A stretch of 64,000 bases of DNA from Bradyrhizobium tropiciagri (GCF_018130545.1 NZ_JAFCKF010000001.1:186001-250000); one strand, 5' to 3'. Positions 1 through 8,561 are shown, counted from the first letter of the stretch. The notes: generated by a model from the letters alone, not told the origin. Numbers and translations: made by a program.

Positions 1-191
1 CTGATCACAGACCAGCCGATGCCATAGCCTATTGCCCCGCCCAGCAATGCAGAGAGAAAGGTAGCCGATCGAGGGTCGGCGACAAACTGACCAAAAAGCT
101 TCCCTGCGAGCAGATCGATCAGTCCAAAGCAGAGAAACCCTATGCTTGCGAGCAGGACCGCAACAGGGATCGTCGACCTTACGAAACTCAT
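1..191 (-). CDS. partial membrane protein, N-terminal part
   Basis: An open frame begins with ATG at 191 on the minus strand and runs off the left edge, giving 63 residues. Two hydrophobic stretches, about residues 7-30 and 44-63, suggest at least two membrane segments joined by a short polar loop. I do not recognise the family. Base composition is less GC-rich than in the later genes, matching the other small membrane genes up to 2186. Without the C-terminus no function can be given. Confidence 0.5.
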   Translation of the reverse strand, partial: MSFVRSTIPVAVLLASIGFLCFGLIDLLAGKLFGQFVADPRSATFLSALLGGAIGYGIGWSVI

Positions 192-433
192 GCGCGCCCA
201 CTCGCTTCTTGACCGCATCCGCTATGTGACAGATCTGCTAAAGGATCATGACCCGCCGGCTCTAAACTTTATCGAAGACCTACGAGCCACCAGCGGCCAT
301 TTGTCGCGCGATATCCTCGACGTCGGATCGGGTTTCCGCCTGTCCCCGAAAAGCAGGCGCCCCGGATTCGCGGGCGTCGCCGCCGCAAAAGCGACACGAA
401 ATCATTGCGCCATTGCGCGTCGTCAAACGATAG

Positions 434-832
434 GTGTCCTCTCCCGTGACTTTCAAATATGGCCTTGTCGGCCTGTTCATGATCATCGCTGCGTGCGCCC
501 ATGCGCAATCGGACGACGAGATGGCAGCATGCGTCGATCGTTCGGACGGTGTCTCAAGCAAGATGCTGGACTGCGGTAAGGCCGAGATCGACAAATGGGA
601 TGCCCGGTTGAACGCCGCATACCAGCTGCTGCTGCATCGAGACAGCGGCGCAGGGCGGGCGAAGCTGCAGGCAGAACAGAAGGCCTGGCTCTCTCATCAC
701 TTGAGCGAAACCCGCCGTCTCGCGAGCGACCCTGACGCCGGCTCGGGGGCCTTCATGACGTCGCAGAGCTTCGAGTTGGATGACATCGCCAAGCGCACCC
801 GCGAATTGGAACGCGCCCTGGCAACGCACTAA
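434..832 (+). CDS. LprI-like (DUF1311) exported protein
   Basis: The 132-residue product begins with a signal sequence (about residues 1-25). Ile-Ala-Ala-Cys at 18-21 could be a lipobox, and Ala-His-Ala at 22-24 a signal peptidase I site. The mature part has Cys33 and Cys47 and then the helical pattern of the DUF1311/LprI family, with a Leu-Asn-Ala-Ala-Tyr segment followed by Gln-Lys-Ala-Trp-Leu. Family members are periplasmic or lipid-anchored, and some inhibit lysozyme; that role is only inferred here. The start is GTG at 434 or possibly GTG at 446; both keep the signal sequence. Confidence 0.72.
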   Translation: MSSPVTFKYGLVGLFMIIAACAHAQSDDEMAACVDRSDGVSSKMLDCGKAEIDKWDARLNAAYQLLLHRDSGAGRAKLQAEQKAWLSHHLSETRRLASDPDAGSGAFMTSQSFELDDIAKRTRELERALATH

Positions 833-926
833 TCCGAATCGCCTCAGCCGCTGAGATGACCGCATCTGTCGTGTCGGCTAAGGGCCCACAAACCGACATG
901 GCTTGCTGATGACCAAGAGCCGGTGG

Positions 927-1583
927 CTACACTCGGGGTGGAACCGATCCATTGGCTAACCTCACTGCATCGTCGTCAGCCTTCCTCACAAGTTCAGGCC
1001 ATCTCGCAATTGAAACGCGACGGGCAGAATAAAGAGCAACGGGGGCAGCCAAGAGGAATGCGAATAGCGCAGAGCTACGCTCACTAATCCCTTGAGACAT
1101 CATGCCGCCAGCGACGGCCAGAAGCGTTGGCACAAAGACACAGAAAGCGATTAGGAGAGTTCGTTCGCGGACCCTCATTTGGTTGTCGGTCCAACTTCCC
1201 GCTATCGGAAGCGCATCTATCCACCAGAAGTTCCGTATCCAGAATTCGTTGGTTGGCAGGTACACACGTCCGCCAAGTCGCTCGGCTGCCGCATCGTCGC
1301 CACTGATAACCGCCTGCGGGAACAAAGTGCTGGCGAGGCCGCGCAGGCCGGGCAAGTTAAGTGGCCACGCAACGATCAACCAGACAACCAGACTTCGTTG
1401 AGGGCCTAGCCGCAGATAGTCATTCAGGAAGAACCAAGCTGGGACCCCAGTAGCAATCACAGCAAATGTCCAGGTTAGAAAAAAGTACAGCGCCGCGCGC
1501 AGCTCGATCCTTGACCATTCTCCAACTTGATCCACACGCAACCACCACCATCTTGTCCAACCCCTTTGGCCGCCTTCACTCAC
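927..1583 (-). CDS. unrecognised multi-pass membrane protein
   Basis: The 218-residue protein has a Trp-rich N-terminus. Hydrophobic segments lie at about residues 28-52, 64-80, 142-160 and 168-186, with a polar loop of about 55 residues between the second and third. No catalytic motif is recognisable. It is the last gene of a minus-strand run with genes at 1596-1937 and 1941-2186, with gaps of only 12 and 3 bases, so the three are probably co-transcribed. Codon use is less GC3-rich than in the core genes, which suggests acquired or lineage-specific DNA. Confidence 0.6.
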   Translation of the reverse strand: MSEGGQRGWTRWWWLRVDQVGEWSRIELRAALYFFLTWTFAVIATGVPAWFFLNDYLRLGPQRSLVVWLIVAWPLNLPGLRGLASTLFPQAVISGDDAAAERLGGRVYLPTNEFWIRNFWWIDALPIAGSWTDNQMRVRERTLLIAFCVFVPTLLAVAGGMMSQGISERSSALFAFLLAAPVALYSARRVSIARWPELVRKADDDAVRLANGSVPPRV

Positions 1584-1595
1584 TTCTTCGCTCCG

Positions 1596-1937
1596 TCAGT
1601 CTGGTCGCCACGGGTGCGGCGGCCATTTCTTCAAGGAAGCAAGGCGCGCCCGTTCCTTCTTTCGAAAAGACGACGGAGCGGTGCACGCTGCGACAACGCA
1701 TACAAGCCCCGTCACTAGGATGAGCAAGTTCTTGAAAACTGCGGCTACGAAAAGTCCCGGCGCTTCGCTGTAGGACGTGTAAATGCCATGGCTATACTTG
1801 AAAGGAGCATAAAGAGCCCCCGTGAAGTACCAATCGTAGAAGTCGGAACCGGCTATGGCCAGACTGCCGGCGCCGATCAGGCCAAACAGCAGCATGAACG
1901 GAACTGTACCTTTGACCAGTGAGGAATTTCGAGCCAT
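1596..1937 (-). CDS. small membrane protein, unrecognised
   Basis: The 113-residue product has a hydrophobic segment at about residues 12-30 and a second at about 62-86. Between them is an aromatic-rich loop with many Tyr, Phe and Trp, and the tail after the second helix is basic. It lies between two other small membrane genes on the same strand with gaps of 3 and 12 bases. I do not recognise the family; the arrangement suggests a three-gene membrane cassette. Confidence 0.5.
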   Translation of the reverse strand: MARNSSLVKGTVPFMLLFGLIGAGSLAIAGSDFYDWYFTGALYAPFKYSHGIYTSYSEAPGLFVAAVFKNLLILVTGLVCVVAACTAPSSFRKKERARLASLKKWPPHPWRPD

Positions 1938-1940
1938 CAG

Positions 1941-2186
1941 CTACTGCTCATCTTCCTCGCGCTCATCGCACCTGTCGAAGCTCTCCATAATTCGTTCTCG
2001 GCCGCGCCTTTCAGCCTCCATTCGGCCGCCGTCCGTTGACATCCATGCATCAGCCGTCAGATGCCGCAGCAACCAAAGAACAAAGCAACCTGCGGCAAGC
2101 AGCGCGTGCCAACCTGCATGCCAATGCGAAATTGCGTACAACACGTCCCGATCTCGCCAATGTTTCTGTCGGTTGCATACACGCAT
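1941..2186 (-). CDS. small single-span membrane protein
   Basis: The 81-residue product has a His/Trp-rich start, one hydrophobic helix at about residues 25-43, and a charged Glu/Arg-rich C-terminus. It is the first gene of the minus-strand trio ending at 927. Its reality rests on tight spacing with the next gene and a coherent membrane-helix pattern; no family is recognised. Confidence 0.42.
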   Translation of the reverse strand: MRVCNRQKHWRDRDVLYAISHWHAGWHALLAAGCFVLWLLRHLTADAWMSTDGGRMEAERRGRERIMESFDRCDEREEDEQ

Positions 2187-2635
2187 TCCGTCAACCTTTC
2201 AGGTAATAGATCGAGCTAATTTTAAGGGACCTAACGGAAGTCGGCTCTGAGTCAGAGGATGATATCCCTGACGTCGGATTTCGCTTCCGCTTCGTCTCGA
2301 ATGCAGGCGTCTCCGGCGAGGCGTGGCGGCTGATCCTCGGCGACCTTGTCCTCCAGGATTTTGATGAGTGCCCGCCCTGCTCGCTTGCTTCCTGGACGAC
2401 GCTTGTCGCAGGCCCCTTGCGGGTGTATGTGCTGCCGCCCCGGGCGCGATGTCGCGCCCTTTCTGTTCAGCGCTCATCAGGGAGGCGGCATGAAGTACAG
2501 ATCGATACGTTTCGACCGCCGCCCATCCGGGATCGGCTAGCGGTCACGCGTTGAGCGCCGCTTCGCGGCTGCGCTTCCATTCATCACGTCTGGCTACGAG
2601 GGGCGTGACGCAACACGGCGTCGCGCCGTAGCGTC
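2187..2635. other. gene-poor stretch with possible gene remnant
   Basis: No convincing complete gene is visible. On the minus strand around 2263-2420 one frame without a good start codon reads like a protein C-terminus, ending in Lys-Ser-Asp-Val-Arg-Asp-Ile-Ile-Leu. The overlapping frame that does have an ATG looks random. The piece at about 2262-2330 resembles pieces near 305-370 and 4540-4595, so this may be decayed, duplicated DNA. Confidence 0.35.
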
Positions 2636-3028
2636 ATGTATTTGCGGTTCGTTACACCGCTCATCCACCCGCACAGCCGCGTGGAGAGCGGCTTCTTTCG
2701 TGCGGCCTGGTACATCCACCGCAACGACTGTCCGGATTGGATCCGGCAGGAGCTCTCCGACCAGTTCGACTGGTTCGGACAGCATCTGCCGATTCCGGGC
2801 CGTATCGCGCGGCACTTCAAGCGGCGCGATTCGATCTGGGGGATCTGCTGGTTCGATCCCGAAGCGCGCGAGGCGATCAGCCGCGCGCGCTACTGCGCCT
2901 GGCTGCTTGAAGAAGGCGGCCTGCCGGTGCGCCCGATCACCACCTCGCGCCAGCGCGAAGTGCTCTGGCGCGACGCGCACCAGATCGTCACCAAGCCGTC
3001 GGCCGACCTGCCCAGGGCATTTGCCTGA
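2636..3028 (+). CDS. conserved-looking hypothetical protein, 130 aa
   Basis: The product is soluble and rich in Arg and Trp, with no signal or membrane segment. Codon use is strongly GC3-biased, like the core genes and unlike the DNA just upstream, which supports real coding. It begins at ATG 2636 with no clear ribosome-binding site. Motifs such as Trp-Ile-Arg-Gln-Glu and a mid-protein Trp-Gly-Ile-Cys-Trp-Phe-Asp segment are visible, but I cannot assign a family or function. Confidence 0.6.
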   Translation: MYLRFVTPLIHPHSRVESGFFRAAWYIHRNDCPDWIRQELSDQFDWFGQHLPIPGRIARHFKRRDSIWGICWFDPEAREAISRARYCAWLLEEGGLPVRPITTSRQREVLWRDAHQIVTKPSADLPRAFA

Positions 3029-3160
3029 TGAAGGGTCGACGCGGTCACTGTTGATTGTCGTCCGGCACCGGCGGTTTCGGCCTTCGGTTGCCGGACGCGT
3101 CGCGTCAACCACCACACTACTCGCCCAACTCAGCTGCAAGCGTAGGACAGAGGCATTGAG

Positions 3161-4018
3161 CTACTGGGCCTCGGCCAGCTCCGGCCGGGATGCCTGCAGC
3201 TGCGCGCTAGTTGCCGGGGGCCGGCTCGACGGCGACCGGAGGGCGGCGTCGGACGGTGCTCCCTCAGGTGGTCGATGGGTAGCGGCTGCCGGAAGCACGA
3301 TCACCTTGGCTCCGACCTTCACCCGCTCATAGAGATCCGCGACGTCCTCGTTGGTCAGCCGGATACAGCCCGACGAAACCCGCTTGCCGATCGTATCGGG
3401 CTTGTTGGTGCCGTGAATTCGATACTCGGTCTCGCCGAGATACATCGCCCGCGCGCCGAGCGGATTGCCGGGACCGCCTGCCATGAACCGCGGCAGATAA
3501 GGTTGCCGCGTCAGCATCTCCGCCGGCGGACGCCAATCCGGCCATTCCGTCTTGCGGGCGACGGTCTGTTCACCGGACCATGTGAAGCCTTCGCGGCCGA
3601 CACCGATGCCGTAGCGCATCGCCTGCCTGTCGTTCAGAACGAGATAGAGGAATGTGTTTCCGGTATCGATGACGACGGTTCCCGGCGTCTGACGGCTGGC
3701 GTAGTCGACCACCTGCCGAGCAAATTTTCCGGGACCATCAGCGGCTTTGGGTGGCTCGACCAGGGGCGTGGGGGCCGGGACTGGGACCGGTACCGGAGCT
3801 GGCGCTGCGACACGCACCGGAGCTGATGTGTGAGCCGGCGTTGACGGTACCACGGCCTGCTGCGCGGCCGGCTTGCGTACCGGTTGAACGCTCGCCGGGT
3901 GCCACAGCAAACCGTACCCTAATGCAGCAGCGGCGACGGCGCCGATTGCAACTCTTCCGGCCACCGGTATGGCGAGCGCCTCTGTCTTTTTCTTTCCGCG
4001 TTTGGCCCGCTGACCCAT
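3161..4018 (-). CDS. L,D-transpeptidase (YkuD family)
   Basis: The 285-residue envelope protein probably cross-links peptidoglycan stem peptides or attaches proteins to them through meso-diaminopimelate. A basic N-terminus is followed by one membrane anchor (about 20-40), a Pro/Val/Ala linker (about 45-90) and a YkuD domain (about 100-245). The signature is present: His202 in His-Gly-Thr and nucleophile Cys218 in Ser-Ser-Gly-Cys-Ile-Arg-Leu. The C-terminal 40 residues are Pro/Ser/Ala-rich and look disordered. It is monocistronic, with about 210 bases of untranslated DNA upstream. Confidence 0.93.
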   Translation of the reverse strand: MGQRAKRGKKKTEALAIPVAGRVAIGAVAAAALGYGLLWHPASVQPVRKPAAQQAVVPSTPAHTSAPVRVAAPAPVPVPVPAPTPLVEPPKAADGPGKFARQVVDYASRQTPGTVVIDTGNTFLYLVLNDRQAMRYGIGVGREGFTWSGEQTVARKTEWPDWRPPAEMLTRQPYLPRFMAGGPGNPLGARAMYLGETEYRIHGTNKPDTIGKRVSSGCIRLTNEDVADLYERVKVGAKVIVLPAAATHRPPEGAPSDAALRSPSSRPPATSAQLQASRPELAEAQ

Positions 4019-4230
4019 GTCTTTCCCCAGATCACTGTGCCTGGAGGACTAGCCAGCAAACTCTAACAAACTTCGAAGCGATTTCGCTCAGGCTGGATAT
4101 CGTTAAGCGTCGTTAACGCCGGAGATGGCGACGGAAGTGGAGGACTTCGGCTTCACCTCGGAGTGCTGACGTTCTCGACGATCATGCCAGCTAGGGGCCA
4201 ACGCCAGACGCTTACTCAGCATTGGAGCAC

Positions 4231-4518
4231 CTACACATCGCGATCCGCGGAACGAAGTTCATTCGCATCAACAATACTCGCCCCCATGTGCTTGATGAAC
4301 ACCGCCTCCAGCAACCTCAGTTCAGAAACATTGAGTTGGTCGGGATCGAGACCGTCCGCCGTTATGAGCCATCCGGCGAAGTCTCTCGCCGTTATTGGCC
4401 CAATTTCTGGAATGAAGTCGGATACGCGCAGTGGCTTGCCATCCTTGACCCAGCCACACCAACCTAGCTCCACGCAGAATTCGTGCATCATTCCGTGAAA
4501 AGCATTCGGCCGGCCCAT
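4231..4518 (-). CDS. hypothetical protein, 95 aa
   Basis: A small soluble acidic product with Trp- and Cys-containing N-terminal segments and a helical C-terminal half. It contains a Val-Ser-Glu-Leu-Arg-Leu-Leu-Glu stretch and ends near Arg-Ser-Ala-Asp-Arg-Asp-Val. No family is recognised. The opposite-strand frame is less protein-like. The gene sits alone between two peptidoglycan genes; composition is intermediate and a start other than 4518 is possible. Confidence 0.42.
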   Translation of the reverse strand: MGRPNAFHGMMHEFCVELGWCGWVKDGKPLRVSDFIPEIGPITARDFAGWLITADGLDPDQLNVSELRLLEAVFIKHMGASIVDANELRSADRDV

Positions 4519-4599
4519 CCAAGGCTCCTAATACTTCTCCGATGTCGGATAGCTTCGTCCCCGAAAGCAGACGTCCCGGATCTTGATGAATACCCGTCC

Positions 4600-5220
4600 C
4601 TACTCGCCCCACTCCCGCGCCATGGTCGCGAGCGCGCAGCCTTCGCAGTAGCGGGCGTCCTTGAAGTCGATCCAGTTGTGGGCGTAGACGCGATCGAGCG
4701 GAATGCCGTAGCGCGCGCGCAGCACGCGCACCAGCACCCGCCAGGCCGAAACTTGCGCATCGGTCGGTGCCTTCGTGACATCGGGATAGTTGCCGGCGAA
4801 CTCGACGCCGATCGAGGTGTCCTTGTTGACCTGGCGATAGGTCTTGCTGTTGTCGATGTATTTGTTGTCGTTGCGATCGGCACCGTCGGTGTGGGTCGGA
4901 ACGAGGTTATCGGCGACCGCCCAATAGACCGTGCCGTCGGTTTCGACCCAGACCATGACGCCGCGCCTTGTCGGGTTCTTGTGCTGCTCTTGCGCGCCAT
5001 AGCGCGCCGAGCCGGCCGGCCCCTCGGTCTGGTGCACGATGATGTTGAGCCAGGGATGCGCTCTGGCGACGTCGCCCCAGGGCGACAGCCAGACCATCTT
5101 CAGGCCGGGAATCTCGGGCGTCCCCTGCGATCGCGCGATGACCGCGAGATCGGGCGTTTCGGCGAGGGCAGCAGAAGATATCAGGAGCGCAAAAAGCGCG
5201 CTGAGCAGGCGGGGCATCAT
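4600..5220 (-). CDS. exported N-acetylmuramoyl-L-alanine amidase
   Basis: The 206-residue product probably cleaves the amide bond between N-acetylmuramic acid and the stem peptide in the periplasm. A signal peptide covers residues 1-20, ending Ala-Leu-Ala. The Amidase_2-like domain follows, with His63 in an Ile-Ile-Val-His-Gln-Thr-Glu segment and His181 and Cys192 near the C-terminus as candidate zinc ligands. I chose ATG at 5220 because it puts the signal peptide at the very start; the frame stays open to 5307. Neighbouring genes also act on the wall or at the membrane. Confidence 0.82.
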   Translation of the reverse strand: MMPRLLSALFALLISSAALAETPDLAVIARSQGTPEIPGLKMVWLSPWGDVARAHPWLNIIVHQTEGPAGSARYGAQEQHKNPTRRGVMVWVETDGTVYWAVADNLVPTHTDGADRNDNKYIDNSKTYRQVNKDTSIGVEFAGNYPDVTKAPTDAQVSAWRVLVRVLRARYGIPLDRVYAHNWIDFKDARYCEGCALATMAREWGE

Positions 5221-5332
5221 CACAGCAGGATTCCAGTGTCGCCCTCGTTTGAGCATGACCTCCGCGCAAACGCTCCGCGCTTGTCGCGAGGGAAAACCGC
5301 TTCGCACTTTTCCGGATCATGCTCTAGCACGC

Positions 5333-6547
5333 TCAGGCGCGCTTGCGCAGGCCTGCCTCCAGCGCATCGGCCATCTCCGGCGGCAGCTTCGGCTCATAGG
5401 CCGCATAGCCGTTCTTGCCGCCCTTCTTGGCGTCGTACAGCGCGTGGTCGGCGGCGGCGATCAGGCGGTCGGGATGCATGCCGATCTCGCGGGTCCATTG
5501 CGCGATCCCGATCGAGACCGAGATCGGAATGTCGTTGCCGGCGCACTGCTCGGCATCGGCGCGACAGACCTCCAGCACGCGGCGCGCGATCATCACGCCC
5601 TCGCGGAGCGTCGAGGACGGCAGCACGATACAGAACTCGTCGCCACCGGTGCGGGCCAGCATGTCGCCCGGGCGAAGCCTGGTCTGCGCCATCAGCGTGA
5701 AGTGCTGCAGGCAGGCGTCGCCGGCCGCGTGGCCATGGGTGTCGTTGACGCCCTTGAAGCCGTCGAGGTCGATCACCAATAGCGCGAACGCCTCGCCGTT
5801 GCGGTCGGAGCGCGCGCATTCCTCGGTCAGCCGCTGCACCAGATGGCGGCGGTTGCCGACGCCGGTGAGATCGTCGAGCAGCGCGAGGTCGGCGACCTCG
5901 TTGCGCAGCCGGTCGATCGCCATCAGCAGGAAGCCGAAATTGAGCGCCATCGACAGGAACACCATCAGCAGGATCACCAGCGACTGGCCCGCATTGAAGC
6001 GGACAAAGGAGAATTCGCCGGGTTGCAGCAGGGCGCCGACCAGGCGCAGCCCGTAGATGCCGATCAGCACCGAGGCGACGATGCCGGCGAGCCGCGCGCC
6101 GGGGTTGACCCGGCCGTTCTCGGGCGACAGCAACAGCTTCAGCGTCAACGCCAGCGGCATGACCTGGGCGACGGTGTAGACCAGGATGCGCATCGGCATG
6201 CTGTCATAGGCAAAGATGAAGATGCCGAGGCCAACGAAGGCGAGCGCGGCTGACAGCGCCGTGCTGCGCCAACGCACGGGTTTGTCGTAGAACCGTTCGA
6301 TGCCCATCGCGGCAAGGCCGGCGGCCAACACCATCAGCGTCCCCCCCGCAAGCAGCGGCAAGAGCGAGTCCGTCATCATCACGCGGAGCATCGCGCAGGC
6401 GGTACCGGCGGAGGCGACAAGGGCGGACGCGGTCCAGAACCGCGCCGCGCCGAAAGCAGGATAGCTGTGCGCGACATAGGCCCAGATCAGGCCGAGCGCG
6501 AGAAAATTGATAATGAATACCGTCCAAAGCGTCGGAACGCTCAACAT
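5333..6547 (-). CDS. membrane-bound diguanylate cyclase (GGDEF)
   Basis: The 404-residue protein makes cyclic di-GMP from GTP. Six or more hydrophobic segments fill about residues 1-215 and probably form a membrane sensor. The GGDEF domain follows, beginning with Asp-Asp-Leu-Thr-Gly-Val-Gly-Asn-Arg-Arg. The active site reads GGDEF at 301-305. An inhibitory I-site, Arg-Pro-Gly-Asp at 292-295, lies the usual five residues upstream, so product inhibition is likely. No EAL domain is present. The start at 6547 is preferred over ATG 6607 because the first membrane helix then begins at once. Confidence 0.92.
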   Translation of the reverse strand: MLSVPTLWTVFIINFLALGLIWAYVAHSYPAFGAARFWTASALVASAGTACAMLRVMMTDSLLPLLAGGTLMVLAAGLAAMGIERFYDKPVRWRSTALSAALAFVGLGIFIFAYDSMPMRILVYTVAQVMPLALTLKLLLSPENGRVNPGARLAGIVASVLIGIYGLRLVGALLQPGEFSFVRFNAGQSLVILLMVFLSMALNFGFLLMAIDRLRNEVADLALLDDLTGVGNRRHLVQRLTEECARSDRNGEAFALLVIDLDGFKGVNDTHGHAAGDACLQHFTLMAQTRLRPGDMLARTGGDEFCIVLPSSTLREGVMIARRVLEVCRADAEQCAGNDIPISVSIGIAQWTREIGMHPDRLIAAADHALYDAKKGGKNGYAAYEPKLPPEMADALEAGLRKRA

Positions 6548-6974
6548 CGCCCCTGTTCGAGACCCGTATCGGCCTCGCCTCTTCTGAAATAGCCTGCCGC
6601 GCCCCAAGGGCGTTTCCCAATGGCAATCCCCGTTGCCTTACGGGAGAGGATGCGGCCGCGCCGCTTAACGGAACGTCACCCGCGAAGCGTCGATCCGCAC
6701 CGTGGTTTTGAATTGATGAAGAAGTCCGCATCCGCCGTTTGCGCATCGTTAAGCATGCCGGATGCGACGACGCCGCGAGCGAGACACGCGCATACGTACG
6801 AAAAACTGGCGAAAAACACGTAACAGCTGTGGATAACACGATGACAGCGTCGTGACAGCACGCGGCAGCCGCCTCCGAATCTGCTGAGTTTGATACTGAG
6901 GATGTTGCGAGGCTGGCCCTCCGCCAAGCATGCCTCGGAGTCGCGTTCAATCCATGAAACCTTGAGAGGATACT
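6548..6974. other. intergenic region with a DnaA-box match
   Basis: This stretch separates the divergent diguanylate cyclase and Lys/Ala-peptide genes and should contain both promoters. It holds one perfect match to the DnaA box (TGTGGATAA at 6828-6836, the reverse of TTATCCACA) and an A-rich tract just before it. No further boxes cluster around it, so it is not presented as an origin. No convincing gene is seen. Confidence 0.4.
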
Positions 6975-7049
6975 ATGGCTAAGAAAGCGAAGAAGGCGAA
7001 GAAGGCGAAGGCGAAAAAGGCGACGAAGAAGAAGGCCGCCAAGAAGTAG
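6975..7049 (+). CDS. 24-residue Lys/Ala-rich peptide
   Basis: ATG at 6975 follows a GAGAGGA ribosome-binding site at 6963-6969. The frame encodes Met-Ala followed by repeats of Lys-Lys-Ala and Lys-Ala, ending Lys-Lys-stop at 7049. More than half the residues are Lys and almost all the rest Ala, resembling the C-terminal tails of bacterial histone H1-like proteins, so nucleic-acid binding is a reasonable inference. A rho-independent terminator follows at 7205-7231, giving a self-contained unit. It could instead be a decayed histone-like gene. Confidence 0.6.
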   Translation: MAKKAKKAKKAKAKKATKKKAAKK

Positions 7050-7204
7050 CGAATTCCAGCCCGGGTAGCGGCTCCTGCCCTGCCCGGGCACTCGGACCGG
7101 GGACGACCGGCCAAAGCGACGCCAACCCCGGACTCATCAACCGCAAATTCACCCTTCCATCGATCGGCCGAGACAGACGGGTGCAAGTGGCAGACGGGAT
7201 GCAA

Positions 7205-7231
7205 GGCAGCAGGCGCAAGGCCTGCTTTTTT
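7205..7231 (+). terminator. rho-independent terminator
   Basis: AGCAGGC at 7208-7214 pairs with GCCTGCT at 7220-7226 around a five-base loop, followed by a run of six T. It faces the Lys/Ala-peptide gene, leaving about 155 untranslated bases after that gene's stop. A second inverted repeat, GCCCGGG at 7059-7065 with CCCGGGC at 7083-7089, lies just after the stop codon. Confidence 0.8.
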
Positions 7232-7263
7232 ATTGCCTCGATCAGGCGTGGGCGACTGTGGCG

Positions 7264-7875
7264 TCAGCGCTCCGCGAAAGCGAGCTTGGCGCCGAGCACG
7301 GCAAAGCCCGCGGCGAAGCTGCGCCGCAGCCAGGCCATCACCCTGGGCCGAGTGATGACGCGGTCGCGCACCGAGGCCGCGAACAGCCCATAGACCGCGA
7401 ACACCGCAAACGTCATCGCCATGAACACACAGCTGAGCTCGACCATCCGCGTCAGCGGGTGCGGCTCGTCGACCGCGATGAACTGCGGCAGGAAGGCCAG
7501 GAAGAAGATCGACAGCTTCGGATTGAGGATGTTGATCAGGATCGCGGTCACGATCACCCGCCCGCTCGAGCGCGGCTTGATCTCGGTATCGACGGCCAGC
7601 GCGCCGTGCTCGCGCAGCGCCTGCCAGGCCATGTAGAGCAGGTAGAGCACGCCGCCCCATTTCAGCGCCGCGAACGCCATGGCGCTGGTGTGCAGGATGG
7701 CGGCAAGGCCGAGCATCGCCGCGATCATCTGCGGCACGATCCCGAGCGTGCAGCCGAACGCCGCCGCCACGCTGGCGCGCGAGCCCCGGGTCAGCGCCAC
7801 CGCCAGCGTATAGAGCACGCCGGTGCCGGGGGAAGCGACCACGACCAGGGTGGTCAGCAGGAAGGACCAGGTCAT
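7264..7875 (-). CDS. LysE/RhtB-family amino-acid exporter
   Basis: The 203-residue inner-membrane protein has about six hydrophobic segments. It shows the family's N-terminal Ala-Ser-Pro-Gly-Thr-Gly motif (about residues 14-19) and the central Asn-Pro-Lys motif in an Ile-Leu-Asn-Pro-Lys-Leu context. Members export amino acids or derivatives such as homoserine lactone; the substrate cannot be read here. It is monocistronic. A second family member lies at 32003-32620 and the two are clearly diverged. Confidence 0.9.
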   Translation of the reverse strand: MTWSFLLTTLVVVASPGTGVLYTLAVALTRGSRASVAAAFGCTLGIVPQMIAAMLGLAAILHTSAMAFAALKWGGVLYLLYMAWQALREHGALAVDTEIKPRSSGRVIVTAILINILNPKLSIFFLAFLPQFIAVDEPHPLTRMVELSCVFMAMTFAVFAVYGLFAASVRDRVITRPRVMAWLRRSFAAGFAVLGAKLAFAER

Positions 7876-8004
7876 TTCAAATCCTCAAGCCGACCACAAC
7901 GGTCGGCCATCGGAAATATCACGCTGGCCGGGCGGGCGGAAGCAGCGGCCTTCCGTCCGCCATTCGCCCGCGCCGGCAATACCGTTACGAACGCCGTTGC
8001 CTTG

Positions 8005-8406
8005 TCAGGACCGACGCGACCCGCCGCCCGATATCTCGGACGCCTTGGTCTCGGCGAGGCGGATCACGTCGAGCGGCGCCCAGGGCTTCGACCAGAACAT
8101 CGCGCCGTCGGGCAGGCGCTGCCGCAGCGGCCGGCCGGAGGTGACGACCACATCGAGATCGGGCCGGTATTTCTTCGCGGCATGAGCGAGCTCGATGCCG
8201 GTCATGTGTCCGGCCAGCTCGACATCCGTCAGCATCAGCACGACATTGTCGCCGCTGCCCCGCAACACCAATTCCGCGGCTTCCGCGCTCTCGCAGGAAA
8301 TGACATCGAACTCGCTCTCCGCGAGCAGCAATTCGATCATCTCGCGCTGCATCGGGTCGTCTTCGACGACCAGGGCCTTCGCCCGAAAGGGCCTCGACTG
8401 TCCCAT
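8005..8406 (-). CDS. stand-alone response-regulator receiver
   Basis: The 133-residue product is a single CheY-like receiver domain without an output domain. The acidic pair lies in Val-Val-Glu-Asp-Asp near the N-terminus, the phospho-acceptor Asp in Leu-Thr-Asp-Val-Glu, the conserved Thr-Ser in Val-Thr-Ser-Gly, and the Lys in Ser-Lys-Pro-Trp. ATG at 8406 has GGAGG-like bases upstream and excludes a random-looking extension. No kinase is encoded nearby, so it probably works in a phosphorelay or with a partner elsewhere. Confidence 0.9.
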   Translation of the reverse strand: MGQSRPFRAKALVVEDDPMQREMIELLLAESEFDVISCESAEAAELVLRGSGDNVVLMLTDVELAGHMTGIELAHAAKKYRPDLDVVVTSGRPLRQRLPDGAMFWSKPWAPLDVIRLAETKASEISGGGSRRS

Positions 8407-8561
8407 GGCTGGACCTCCCTTCATTGATCGCAGTGTTTCAAAGCGAGCACAGATTAAATGCCTAAAATGGCTGGATGGTTCGGTTCCAATCTGAGAAAAG
8501 TGAGGGAACCCGCGGTGCCTCTGCACGGCACCGTCCCTCTCTGTTCTGGAGCCGACCCGAC

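Noticed and set aside
280-594. Minus-strand frame overlapping the LprI-like gene
   Set aside because: Its C-terminal part looks partly protein-like (Cys-Arg-Phe-Cys-Gly-Gly), but the N-terminal half is antisense to the LprI signal region, and the fragment belongs to the short repeated sequence described near 305-370.
6828-6836. Perfect DnaA box as evidence of a replication origin
   Set aside because: A single nine-base match is expected about every 130 kb on both strands. There is no cluster of boxes, no AT-rich unwinding region and no dnaA, parAB or hemE nearby.
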